64,000 nucleotides of DNA from Bin90 sp965214635. GTDB lineage: Bacteria; Chloroflexota; Dehalococcoidia; Lucifugimonadales; JADFKI01. Below, in pieces: positions 17,944 to 26,136 of this stretch. The DNA lies in the NCBI GenBank assembly GCA_965214635.1, contig OZ243964.1:558001-622000 (forward strand), read 5' to 3'. Positions within the stretch are counted from its first letter, which is position 1; every line of letters starts with the position of its first letter. Both the position numbers and the translations under genes were made by a program. Below the pieces are notes generated by a model. That model was not told the DNA's origin. It did not search any database and saw nothing but the letters and a program-made list of their open reading frames with translations.

Positions 17944-18157
17944 GCACAAGCCGCTGCTCCGCTCGCCATATTCGGCGGCATCACCGCTTCCCCAAGATTC
18001 AGGCATTGACTTACGGATGCTGCTCGGTTGCAGTGTACGCCGTTTCTAGTATCTCTGATAAGGCTTTTGCAACATCCCCGCAGTATGCGAATACTGGGTT
18101 GCAAATCTACGCGCTGCCCATGCGAAACTCATAACCACCAACATCGGAGGAACCAAA

Positions 18158-19210
18158 ATGCAATTCGGCTCATTCATGGAGTTCCACTGCCGTGAGAGCG
18201 GCACGCAGGCAGACGCCTTCAACGAAGCGTTCGCCCATATTGACCAAGCAGAGTCGCTTGGATTGGACGCCGTATGGCTTGCCGAATCACATTTCAGCCC
18301 CGCGCGCTCGGTGTTATCCTCGCCCCTCACCATCGCGTCTGCCATCGCCGCGCGCACGGAACGCCTGCACATTGGCACTGCCGTCAGTGTGCTCCCGCTC
18401 GGCAATCCCCTACGCACCGCCGAAGAAGCCGCCACCATTGACCACATCAGCCATGGCAGATTTGAATTCGGTGTGGGACGCAGCGGGCTGCCCGGCTCGT
18501 ACGAAGGCTACAACATCCCCTACTCCGAGAGCCGCGAGCGCTTCTACGAATACCTCGACATCATCCTTGAATCGTGGAGCGAAGACCGCTTCACCTACAA
18601 GGGCAAGTACTACTCTTTCGACGATGTGTGCCTAGTGCCGAAGCCCTATCAGAAGCCGCATCCTCCCATCCGAATCGCCGCCACAACATCTGACACTTTC
18701 CCCGTTATCGGCAAAATGGGATTTCCCATATTCGTAGGCGTCCGAAGTGCCAACCTAGAAGATGTGGGGGAGCAAGTCCGGTCGTACAAAGATGCGTGGA
18801 AACAAGCGGGGCACTCCGGTGAAATCGATGTGTCCTTGCGGGTGCCGACATATGTTAGCGACACGGAAGAGGATGCTCTGACCACACCCCAAGAGAGCTT
18901 CATGCGGCAGTTCCGCAGGCTCGGCAGCCAGCTCACGGCGTCCGCTACGCGCTCCGGGGCGGACCCAAGTGAGACGCGCGCAGAACGCGGTCAGCAGCTC
19001 GGCAGCATAGATTGGGAAACCGATGTCATTGGGCAGAAGGCTGTCGTAGGCACACCCGAAGCCGTCATCGAGCAGCTCCAGACCATGCAAAAAGTCCTAA
19101 ATCTTAGCGGAGTTGTGGCAGAGTTCAATGCCGGCGAACTCATCCCAGCGCCCAAAATCGCATCCTCGCTCCGCCTTTTCTGCGAACAGGTCATCCCAGC
19201 GTTCCGCTAA
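18158..19210 (+). CDS. LLM-class flavin-dependent oxidoreductase (luciferase-like)
   Basis: 350 residues with the luciferase-like TIM barrel: FGSFMEFHCRESGTQADAF at the start, then LGLDAVWLAESHFSPARSVL, RLHIGTAVSVLPLGNPLRTA, and the family segment DHISHGRFEFGVGRSG. Members use FMNH2 with oxygen, or F420, to oxidise diverse small molecules; the cofactor is not certain here. GGAGGAACC precedes the ATG. It stands alone between the glutaredoxin-like pair and the DUF429 gene. Confidence 0.88.
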   Translation: MQFGSFMEFHCRESGTQADAFNEAFAHIDQAESLGLDAVWLAESHFSPARSVLSSPLTIASAIAARTERLHIGTAVSVLPLGNPLRTAEEAATIDHISHGRFEFGVGRSGLPGSYEGYNIPYSESRERFYEYLDIILESWSEDRFTYKGKYYSFDDVCLVPKPYQKPHPPIRIAATTSDTFPVIGKMGFPIFVGVRSANLEDVGEQVRSYKDAWKQAGHSGEIDVSLRVPTYVSDTEEDALTTPQESFMRQFRRLGSQLTASATRSGADPSETRAERGQQLGSIDWETDVIGQKAVVGTPEAVIEQLQTMQKVLNLSGVVAEFNAGELIPAPKIASSLRLFCEQVIPAFR

Positions 19211-19230
19211 ACCCGACATAGCTACAGCCA

Positions 19231-20073
19231 GTGTGGGCGTATCTTTGCCGTATAAATGAACACGCTGTCCAGAATGTCGAGGCAAGCATTTCCCAGAGTA
19301 ATCATCGCCCTTCAGTGGCATACGGAGTCGATGGCTGCAAAGGCGGCTGGTTCTACTTCGCCATCGACGCATCGGGCATGTACCATCACGGGGTCGTCAA
19401 AACCCTGAGTGAACTCGTAGTGCAAGCCGACTCATCCGACCTGATACTCGTGGACATACCCATCGGCATCCCAGACGACACCACCATCCGTCGCTGCGAT
19501 GATATGGCGCGCCAAAATTTGCGGCCATATCGAGACAAGAGCGTGTTCCCCGTACCCGCACGCCCGGCGCTTCAAGCCACAAAATATGCTGACGCAGCCG
19601 CCCTGAACCGCAAGGCAGCCCGCAAGAGTATCAGCAAGCAGACATTCAACATAATGCCCAAGATACGCGAAGTCGACACCCTGATGCAGCATGATTCCAA
19701 AGCGCGCCGCATCGTCCGAGAAGTTCATCCCGAAATCTGCTTCTGGAGCATCAACAGCGCCAAACCTATGCGGTTCTACAAGAAGACAGAGCAGGGATTC
19801 AAAGAGCGTGTTGAGCTGCTTGAACACTGCCGGCGCGGCGCATGGGATGCAATCGCCGCCACAGCCGACATCTATCGCAAGACGAGGCATCCCGGCATTG
19901 GTGTTGCGCGCGACGACATCGTGGATGCTATGGCAAACACTATCACAGCACTGCAGCCCAACCTCCATACTCTCCCCGACAACCCGCCTCTCGACTCCAC
20001 AGGCTTGCCTATGGAAATGGTCTATGCTCCAATGCATAATCGGCTCCGACCAAGGGATAACGCTGTGATATAA
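19231..20073 (+). CDS. DUF429 protein, predicted RNase H-fold nuclease-like
   Basis: About 280 residues. The DUF429 beginning AYGVDGCKGGWFYFAID has the first acidic residue, followed by ILVDIPIGIP and VREVHPEICFWSIN, and the late Asp in ARDDIVDAMANTI. The family has an RNase H-like fold and is predicted to be a nuclease, with no established substrate. The frame begins with GTG at 19231; GTG at about 19315 just before the domain is another choice and no ribosome site decides. It lies 21 bases after the LLM gene. Confidence 0.75.
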   Translation: MWAYLCRINEHAVQNVEASISQSNHRPSVAYGVDGCKGGWFYFAIDASGMYHHGVVKTLSELVVQADSSDLILVDIPIGIPDDTTIRRCDDMARQNLRPYRDKSVFPVPARPALQATKYADAAALNRKAARKSISKQTFNIMPKIREVDTLMQHDSKARRIVREVHPEICFWSINSAKPMRFYKKTEQGFKERVELLEHCRRGAWDAIAATADIYRKTRHPGIGVARDDIVDAMANTITALQPNLHTLPDNPPLDSTGLPMEMVYAPMHNRLRPRDNAVI

Positions 20074-20308
20074 GGGTTAGGAAGATAGAGACACACCGGG
20101 CATCGCATAATCCCCCGCCCGCTGAACTTGCTGTACACAAAGACTCATTTCACCCATTCGACCTGCCGCCAACGGCTGCGATGATGTTCATATCCATATA
20201 CAAACACTGCCGCCTCGCTAATTATGCATTTATGTAAAAAGGTGATATAATAAGCTCAACAATCACCACACTCGGAACAAGCGCTGATGCGCGCAATAGG
20301 ACATAACT

Positions 20309-21982
20309 TTGACCACAGAAGCGAATGTAGCAGTCTTAATCGACTACGAAAATGTTGGACTAGGAGCAATACAGTACTTATTTGACCGCCTGTCCAATGT
20401 CGGACGCGTCATTATACGCCGCGCATACGGCGACTGGTCCGTACAGCGCAACAAGCAAGACCAGCTCCTCGAACTCGGCATCGAATCCATCCATCAGTAC
20501 CACTCCAACAAATCCGGCAAAAACTCCAGCGACATACGGCTAGTCATCGAAGCCATCGACCTGCTCTACTCGTCGCCCATCGACACCTTCGTCATAGTCT
20601 CGTCCGACAGCGACTTCGTACCTCTCGTCAGCAAGCTGCGTTCATCGGGCAAGAGCGTCATCGTAGCGGGCAGGCTGGAAGCCACATCGCCCACACTCCG
20701 CAAATCCTGCGACGAATACATCCCCCTTGATGGCGCAGACAAGCGAAACACGCCCTCCCATTCCTCCAATTCAGCGCGCCGCCGCAGCCCACGACGCGGC
20801 GGACCGGTTGAATCCAAACCTTCCTCTGCTTCGTCCCCCGCATTCCCTGATCCCAAGTCCTTGCTCGAGCGCGCTATGGACGCATCCATAGATGTGGATG
20901 GCATGGTAGTCGGCTCTAAACTCTACCAAACGATGCGCAGGATAGAGCCTAGCTTCAATTTCAAAGACTACAAGCACCGCCTCTTCACGCAGTTCCTAGA
21001 CGCACACGATGACCTAGTGGAGGTAACGCGCCCCGCCGACGGCAGTGGCGATGTCATCGTCCGGCTCCGAGACAGTCGCACTGACACCAAGCCTTCATCC
21101 ACACCTGCTCGCAACGGCCGCTCATCCCACCGACAGCAGCCCCAGCTTGCAAAGACAGCGCCCAACACAGAAAGCAGACCCGACAGGCAAGAGAAGTCCG
21201 CGCAACACAACGCACAATCATCACGCCGTCTGCTGGGCAGCACAGGCCCCGGTCGCACCCGCCGCCAACACGCCCCCGAAACTCAGCCCACACCCCAGCC
21301 TGCGAAACCAGTGCAAGACGACACGCGCGTTCTCGCCCCCGCCTCCCAATCCGATGCACCCAAGGGCGACGCACAGCCAATCGCTGAACCGCGCAATGCC
21401 GCAGCACAAGAAACACCCGCAACCCAACCCGATGATGCACCCAAAGGCGACACGCAGCCAGCCGCAGAACCTCGCAATGCCGCAGCACAAGATGTGCCCG
21501 CAACACAATCCGATGATGCACCCAAGAGCGACGATGCGCAGCCAGTCGCAGAACGGCGTAAAGCCGCAGCACAAGAAACGCCCGTAAACCAATCCGATGA
21601 TGCGTCCGAAGGCGACGCACAGCCAGTCGATGAACCGCACAATGCCGCATCACAAGATGCGCCCGCAAACCAATCCGATGCTCCCAAAGGTGACGCACAG
21701 CCAGTCGATGAACGGCGCAATACGGCAGACAAAGCCCAATCATCAGCTGACGCAAATGGTGATTCCCCGAAGACAAGCTGGGAACTCAGCGTGAACGATG
21801 CGTGGAGCAAGCGCAATGCCGCCCGCATCGGCGGGCGCGCCGCAGCGGGCGATGCAGCTAAAATTCTGGGCACAAAACGGCTGAGCGACTCGCCTTACCC
21901 CACGCTGGAAAAGCTCTTGACAGCAAGCATGCTGCTGCAGCTCAATTGGCGGCGTGAGGGCAATGTAATCATCCGCAAGTAG
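20309..21982 (+). CDS. NYN-domain nuclease-like protein with LOTUS domain and Pro/Ala repeats
   Basis: 557 residues. Residues 1-145 are a NYN (PIN-like) domain with the acidic site D12 (LIDYENVG), D75 (SSDIRLVIEA), D100 and D102 (SSDSDFVPL), as in LabA and MARF1 proteins. Residues 181-255 look like an OST-HTH/LOTUS RNA-binding domain (LLERAMDASIDVDGMVVGSK). A disordered stretch with five imperfect 26-28 residue repeats follows, then a C-terminal segment (490-557) that resembles a second LOTUS fold. It probably binds or cuts RNA. TTG at 20309 follows AGGA by seven bases. A TATAAT at 20246 may be its -10. It is monocistronic, upstream of coaX. Confidence 0.82.
   Translation: MTTEANVAVLIDYENVGLGAIQYLFDRLSNVGRVIIRRAYGDWSVQRNKQDQLLELGIESIHQYHSNKSGKNSSDIRLVIEAIDLLYSSPIDTFVIVSSDSDFVPLVSKLRSSGKSVIVAGRLEATSPTLRKSCDEYIPLDGADKRNTPSHSSNSARRRSPRRGGPVESKPSSASSPAFPDPKSLLERAMDASIDVDGMVVGSKLYQTMRRIEPSFNFKDYKHRLFTQFLDAHDDLVEVTRPADGSGDVIVRLRDSRTDTKPSSTPARNGRSSHRQQPQLAKTAPNTESRPDRQEKSAQHNAQSSRRLLGSTGPGRTRRQHAPETQPTPQPAKPVQDDTRVLAPASQSDAPKGDAQPIAEPRNAAAQETPATQPDDAPKGDTQPAAEPRNAAAQDVPATQSDDAPKSDDAQPVAERRKAAAQETPVNQSDDASEGDAQPVDEPHNAASQDAPANQSDAPKGDAQPVDERRNTADKAQSSADANGDSPKTSWELSVNDAWSKRNAARIGGRAAAGDAAKILGTKRLSDSPYPTLEKLLTASMLLQLNWRREGNVIIRK
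21341..21740 (+). repeat. Five imperfect coding repeats (about 80 bp) inside the NYN protein
   Basis: The encoded units are QSDAPKGDAQPIAEPRNAAA, QPDDAPKGDTQPAAEPRNAA, QSDDAPKSDDAQPVAERRKA, QSDDASEGDAQPVDEPHNAA and QSDAPKGDAQPVDERRNT. They are acidic, Pro/Ala-rich and probably unfolded, acting as a linker. Confidence 0.8.
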
Positions 21983-22040
21983 CCGCTAACGGCACGCCTG
22001 CCTCTGTCCGCCCGCAATGCCTTTACGGGATGACTCTACA

Positions 22041-22808
22041 ATGCTCCTCGCCTTAGACATCGGCAACACCAACATCACTTTCGGCTTGTTCGACGGCAAC
22101 CGCCTAGCAGCCACATGGCGGCTCTCCACTGATCGCTCCAAGATGCCAGATGAGTACGGCGTCATATTGACACAGATGCTACAGCTGCGCGGTATGTCCC
22201 CCGAACATGTAAGCGCCGCAGCGGTGTGCAGCGTAGTGCCCCCGCTAACGCCCACATTCGTCGAACTGCTCCGCACATACTTCGGCGTTGAGCCTCTCGT
22301 AGTCGGCTCAGGCACGAAGACCGGCGTCCGCATTCTCTACGACAACCCTCGCGATGTCGGCGCAGACCGCATTGTCGATGCCGCCGCAGCTCTTCACCTG
22401 TACGGCGGCCCGGCGATAGTGGTGGACATCGGCACTGCAACCGTGTTCGACGCCGTAACACAGAGCGGCGACTACCTCGGTGGTGCAATAGCGCCGGGCA
22501 TGGCAATAGCCGCAGACGCATTGTTCAGCAGCACATCGCAGCTCCGCCGCGTCGAACTGCAAGCCCCGCAAACCGCCATCGGCAGGAACACCATCCACGC
22601 TATACAATCCGGACTAGTGCTAGGGTACACGGACTTGGTGTGCGGCATGGTCTCACGCTTTGACACCGAGTTGGGCGGCAACGCAAAGGTCATCGCCACC
22701 GGTGGGCTGGCGCACATCATCGCCTCACAGACCAGCGTCTTCCACAGCCTCAACCCGGATCTGACTTTGACCGGACTGCGCCTAATCCACGAAATGAACA
22801 CTCCCTAA
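22041..22808 (+). CDS. coaX: Type III pantothenate kinase
   Basis: 255 residues of the CoaX family. It opens MLLALDIGNTNITFGLFDG with the first phosphate loop, has the substrate segment DNPRDVGADRIVDAAAALH with its Asp, and VVDIGTATVFDAVT in the second half. It phosphorylates pantothenate, the first step to coenzyme A. ATG 22041 is chosen from the family N-terminus; an in-frame start at 22017 would add eight residues. The next gene, coaBC, catalyses later steps, so this is a small CoA synthesis unit. Confidence 0.94.
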   Translation: MLLALDIGNTNITFGLFDGNRLAATWRLSTDRSKMPDEYGVILTQMLQLRGMSPEHVSAAAVCSVVPPLTPTFVELLRTYFGVEPLVVGSGTKTGVRILYDNPRDVGADRIVDAAAALHLYGGPAIVVDIGTATVFDAVTQSGDYLGGAIAPGMAIAADALFSSTSQLRRVELQAPQTAIGRNTIHAIQSGLVLGYTDLVCGMVSRFDTELGGNAKVIATGGLAHIIASQTSVFHSLNPDLTLTGLRLIHEMNTP

Positions 22809-22856
22809 CCCCCTAACGCCGCCGATTCGTAGACCCCTTGCAAAAAAAGCATCCAC

Positions 22857-24050
22857 ATGTCTCCCCTGCACCGAGCGCACATCGCACTAGGCGTAACCGG
22901 CAGCATCGCCTGCTACAAAGCCGTTGACCTCGCCAGCAAGCTGACGCAGGCGGGCGCACGCGTGGATGTCATTCTCACCGACGAAGCCGTGCGCTTCGTT
23001 ACTCCCCTAACCTTCCGCAGCATCACCCACCGTCCGGTTGTAACGGACATATTCGACGCACAGTCCGAACTTGCTGTTAACCATGTGGCAGTTGCAGAGC
23101 GCGCAGAAGCGGTCATCATCGCTCCGGCAACCGCCAACACCATCGCCAAAATTGCCAACGGACTTGCGGATGACGCGCTCACTGCAACTGTACTAGCCAC
23201 ACAAGCCCCCGTCATCGTCGCGCCGGCGATGGACGCCCACATGTACGACAACCCTGCCACGCAGCACAACATCGGCATCCTGCGCAAAAGAGGATGCGTC
23301 ATAGCCGGACCGGCAGAGGGCAGATTGGCGTCCGGACTCATAGGCAAGGGACGGCTGCTAGAGACGCCGGATCTGATGGGCTGTATCCGCCAATGTCTCG
23401 GACGAAACGGGGACCTCGCTGGGCGACAAATCGTCGTCAGCGCCGGGGGCACACAAGAGCCGATAGACCCGGTGCGCGTTATCGCCAACCACTCATCGGG
23501 CAAGATGGGCTATGCCCTAGCCGAAGCCGCCCGCGACCGCGGCGCACAAGTATCCCTAGTGTCCGGCCCCACTGCGCTAGATGCGCCTTACGGCGTCCGC
23601 ATTGAGCGCGTAACAACCGCCCTGCAAATGCAGGCAGCGCTCCAACGCGAATGCGCCGATGCGCACGCCGTCATCATGGCAGCCGCCGTAGCCGACTGGC
23701 GTCCAGAAACCATATCCGACCAGAAGGTCAAGAAGGGCGCCGCCAACCACTGGCAAATAGACCTCGTCAAGAACCCCGACATAGTGGCAGGCATCGCTTG
23801 CGAGGGCTTGATAAAGGTAGGCTTTGCTGCCGAGAGTCAAGACCTCATCGAAAACGCCCTAGCTAAGATACACAGCAAGAACCTGCACTTCATCGCCGTA
23901 AACGACATCACCGCCGAAGACAGCGGCTTTGGCACGGATACCAACAAGGTCTTACTTCTAGATCGTTATGGCAACGAAGACTCTCTCCCCCTAATGACCA
24001 AGTACGAAGTGGCGCATCGCATCCTAGACCGAGTGGCAGCGCTTCTCTGA
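22857..24050 (+). CDS. coaBC: Bifunctional phosphopantothenoylcysteine decarboxylase/synthetase
   Basis: 397 residues. The N-terminal CoaC domain binds FMN (HIALGVTGSIACYKAVDLAS, with the His in AVNHVAVAERAEAV and PAMDAHMY). The active-site Cys loop of E. coli Dfp (ACGD) is here RLASGLIGKGRLL, Ser in place of Cys, a change that may alter the final reduction unless it is a normal variant in this lineage. The C-terminal CoaB half has IANHSSGKMGYALAEA and DQKVKKGAANHW. It joins Cys to 4'-phosphopantothenate and decarboxylates the product. It follows coaX after 48 bases. No strong ribosome site precedes the ATG. Confidence 0.94.
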   Translation: MSPLHRAHIALGVTGSIACYKAVDLASKLTQAGARVDVILTDEAVRFVTPLTFRSITHRPVVTDIFDAQSELAVNHVAVAERAEAVIIAPATANTIAKIANGLADDALTATVLATQAPVIVAPAMDAHMYDNPATQHNIGILRKRGCVIAGPAEGRLASGLIGKGRLLETPDLMGCIRQCLGRNGDLAGRQIVVSAGGTQEPIDPVRVIANHSSGKMGYALAEAARDRGAQVSLVSGPTALDAPYGVRIERVTTALQMQAALQRECADAHAVIMAAAVADWRPETISDQKVKKGAANHWQIDLVKNPDIVAGIACEGLIKVGFAAESQDLIENALAKIHSKNLHFIAVNDITAEDSGFGTDTNKVLLLDRYGNEDSLPLMTKYEVAHRILDRVAALL

Positions 24051-24227
24051 CCGTAGGACGCTGTGTGAACATCCAGTCAGCCAACGCGCTCGGATTGAAA
24101 CCAATGTGGTAGCGCTGTACAATGTGCGGTGAGCGGTGCATCAGCAGCGAGGCTGTGAGCGTCCGCCAGCACACTCGAATAAACGCCTGATTACAAGTGA
24201 ATGTTTGGAAATGTGGAGGATTAGGAT

Positions 24228-24416
24228 ATGCCGATAGTACGCGTAGAGATGTGGCCCGGGAGAACCCGCGAGCAGAAAGCCAAGCTCGCCAAAGCCATCA
24301 CAGACGCCGTGCACGATATAGCCGGCGCGCCCCCAGAAGCGACCATAGTGGTGTTCGCCGATGTGTCCAAGGACGACTGGGCGGAGAGCGGCAAACTAGC
24401 GTCCGAGGGGGAGTAA
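24228..24416 (+). CDS. 4-oxalocrotonate tautomerase family protein
   Basis: 62 residues, typical for the family. The catalytic Pro follows the initiator Met (MPIVRVEMWPGRTREQKAKL), and the C-terminal half has ATIVVFADVSKDDWAESGK with the expected Arg position changed to Val/Phe. Such proteins assemble as hexamers and tautomerise enol or keto acids. GGAGGATTAGG precedes the ATG. It stands alone between coaBC and an HNH remnant. Confidence 0.87.
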   Translation: MPIVRVEMWPGRTREQKAKLAKAITDAVHDIAGAPPEATIVVFADVSKDDWAESGKLASEGE

Positions 24417-24457
24417 GCCTGAAAACATTGGCAAGTACACATAGAGATACTCTGTAC

Positions 24458-24538
24458 TCTAAGGGAGGGCAGACAACTGTAGAGAACGGGCAACTACTTT
24501 GCCCCAGTTGCAACTTGAAAAAGTCAAACAAATCTTGA
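24458..24538 (+). pseudogene. HNH endonuclease C-terminal remnant
   Basis: The frame reads SKGGQTTVENGQLLCPSCNL then KKSNKS and a stop. This is the hallmark end of HNH nucleases (KGGxTxxENxQxLCxxCNxxK), with the second zinc-type CxxC. Upstream in the same frame there is no HNH beginning, only TLASTHRDTLY, so the N-terminal part is gone. It sits between the tautomerase and the T-box leader and is probably a decayed copy left after a mobile intron or nuclease gene was lost. Confidence 0.62.
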
Positions 24539-24609
24539 CAAGCCTATTCGCACTCGCTACTATCAACTCAACACAAGTGAACACGAAAGGCTACGAACAG
24601 GAATAGTAA

Positions 24610-24953
24610 GTTCTCCCTAGCGAGGATCAGAGAGCCAGATTAAGGTGTGAGCTGGCACCTACGCAGAGAACCGAATGGACCTGGGAGCCGCCGCCCGAAA
24701 GCCCAACGCAAGTAGGCGCGGCCGGATTTGGCGCCGTTATCAACGCCAAAGGCATCGAGGCTAAAGCCGCATTCTCAGTGCGCTAGTAGAGCATCTAGCC
24801 AACCTGCGCACCACAATGTATGCCAACAACATCCCCTCCGTGCCTTGCCGAGGCCGCCCTATACGCATGCACTTACTGCAAGCGTTCCCGGCGGCAAACT
24901 AGGGTGGCACCACGGACTAACGCCCGTCCCTATATGTGGACGGGCTTTTTTTG
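24610..24953 (+). ncRNA. T-box riboswitch leader, specifier UGG (Trp)
   Basis: The leader contains stem I (AGGATCAGAGAGCC near 24623, then GAA-TGG-ACCTGGGAG at 24673-24687), with the specifier triplet TGG at 24676-24678 in the usual GAAnnnACCTnnGAG context. The T-box sequence AGGGTGGCACCACGG lies at 24901-24915, and its TGGC can pair with the 3' end of uncharged tRNA whose discriminator is G, which fits tRNA-Trp. A terminator hairpin follows. The structure predicts that shortage of Trp-tRNA allows transcription of trpS and probably the trp genes downstream. The 5' edge is approximate. Confidence 0.9.
24922..24953 (+). terminator. T-box intrinsic terminator
   Basis: GCCCGTCC (24922-24929) pairs with GGACGGGC (24938-24945) around an 8-base loop, followed by a run of seven T. 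It is the regulated terminator of the T-box leader. Confidence 0.92.
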
Positions 24954-24999
24954 TTTCCAGATCGAACACTGCCCCAACACCCATCGAGGACATTGATAG

Positions 25000-26055
25000 A
25001 TGCTTACAGCACAACAAGCCACACAACTCACTGCCCAAACGCAAGAGCAAGACAAGAAACGCGTCTTTAGCGGCATCCAACCCTCCGGGGAAGTCCAACT
25101 GGGCAACTATCTCGGCGCTATAAAGGGCTGGGTCGAGCGCCAAGAGGAAAAGACCAACTTCTTCTGCCTAGTCGATCTCCACGCTGTAACCGTCTATCAG
25201 CAGCCAAACGAACTCCTCCACCAGACGCGCTCGCTCGCCGCCATACTCTTCGCTGCCGGGCTGCATCCGGATAAGAGCACCGTGTTCGTCCAGAGCCATG
25301 TGTCGGCGCACGCCGAGTCCTGCTGGCTGCTTAACTGCGTTACGCCGATGGGCTGGCTGGAGCGCATGACCCAGTTCAAGGACAAGTCGACGTATCAAGA
25401 AAGCGTGTCCGCGGGGCTGTTCGACTACCCGGTTCTGATGGCAGGCGACATCTTGCTATACGACACGGACGAAGTTCCGGTTGGCGAAGACCAGCGCCAG
25501 CATGTGGAACTCACACGCGACATCGCCATCCGCTTCAACCGCATCTACGGCGACACATTCGTCATTCCCAAGGCGGTCATCCCTGAAATTGGCGCACGCG
25601 TCATGGGACTTAACGACCCGTCGGTGAAGATGTCCAAGAGCTACGCACACATCCGCGGTCACGCCGTACGCCTGCTAGACGATCCGAAGGAAATCGAGCG
25701 CAGCATCAAGCGCGCGGTTACCGACTCTGGCAATGAGATTGCGTTTTCGGACGCACCCGAGAAAGCAGGCGTGAACAACCTGTTGGGGATATACAAGGTA
25801 ATCACTCAGAAATCGCAGGCAGCAGTAGAGGCGGATTTCGCCGATGCGCGCGGATACGGCGACTTGAAGAGCCGTGTGGCGGATGTCGTAATCAAGGAAC
25901 TTGACCCGATACGCAAAGAGTACGAGAAGTTCATGGACGACCCCGCTGAGCTTGACCGGATGCTCGCCAAGGGCGCTGAACGCGCCGCCGCTGTCGCAAC
26001 CCCCAAGATGGACGAACTCAAGCGATGCGTGGGCTTCATGCTTCCCCCGCGCTGA
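25000..26055 (+). CDS. trpS: Tryptophanyl-tRNA synthetase
   Basis: 351 residues, class I aminoacyl-tRNA synthetase. The ATP site motif is GIQPSGEVQLGNYLGA in the position of HIGH, with KMSKS at about residues 210-214. The TrpS elements PVLMAGDILLYDTDEVPVGE and DQRQHVELTRDIA are present. It charges tRNA-Trp with tryptophan. GAGGA lies nine bases before the ATG. The T-box leader immediately upstream senses the uncharged product of this enzyme, and the trp synthesis genes follow after 81 bases. Confidence 0.97.
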   Translation: MLTAQQATQLTAQTQEQDKKRVFSGIQPSGEVQLGNYLGAIKGWVERQEEKTNFFCLVDLHAVTVYQQPNELLHQTRSLAAILFAAGLHPDKSTVFVQSHVSAHAESCWLLNCVTPMGWLERMTQFKDKSTYQESVSAGLFDYPVLMAGDILLYDTDEVPVGEDQRQHVELTRDIAIRFNRIYGDTFVIPKAVIPEIGARVMGLNDPSVKMSKSYAHIRGHAVRLLDDPKEIERSIKRAVTDSGNEIAFSDAPEKAGVNNLLGIYKVITQKSQAAVEADFADARGYGDLKSRVADVVIKELDPIRKEYEKFMDDPAELDRMLAKGAERAAAVATPKMDELKRCVGFMLPPR

Positions 26056-26136
26056 CACAGGTCGACTTACCCGCATCGGCGCATTGGCTTGAGCCTCTGT
26101 GCTATGCGCCGACCCCAACCGGAGACTTTACGAAAG

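Noticed and set aside
21054..21776. Long minus-strand frame over the NYN gene repeats
   Set aside because: Low-complexity shadow of the coding repeats, without a ribosome site.
22857..24050. CoaBC as inactive because Ser replaces the ACGD Cys
   Set aside because: All other CoaB and CoaC motifs are intact and LASG variants may be normal in some lineages, so inactivity cannot be claimed.
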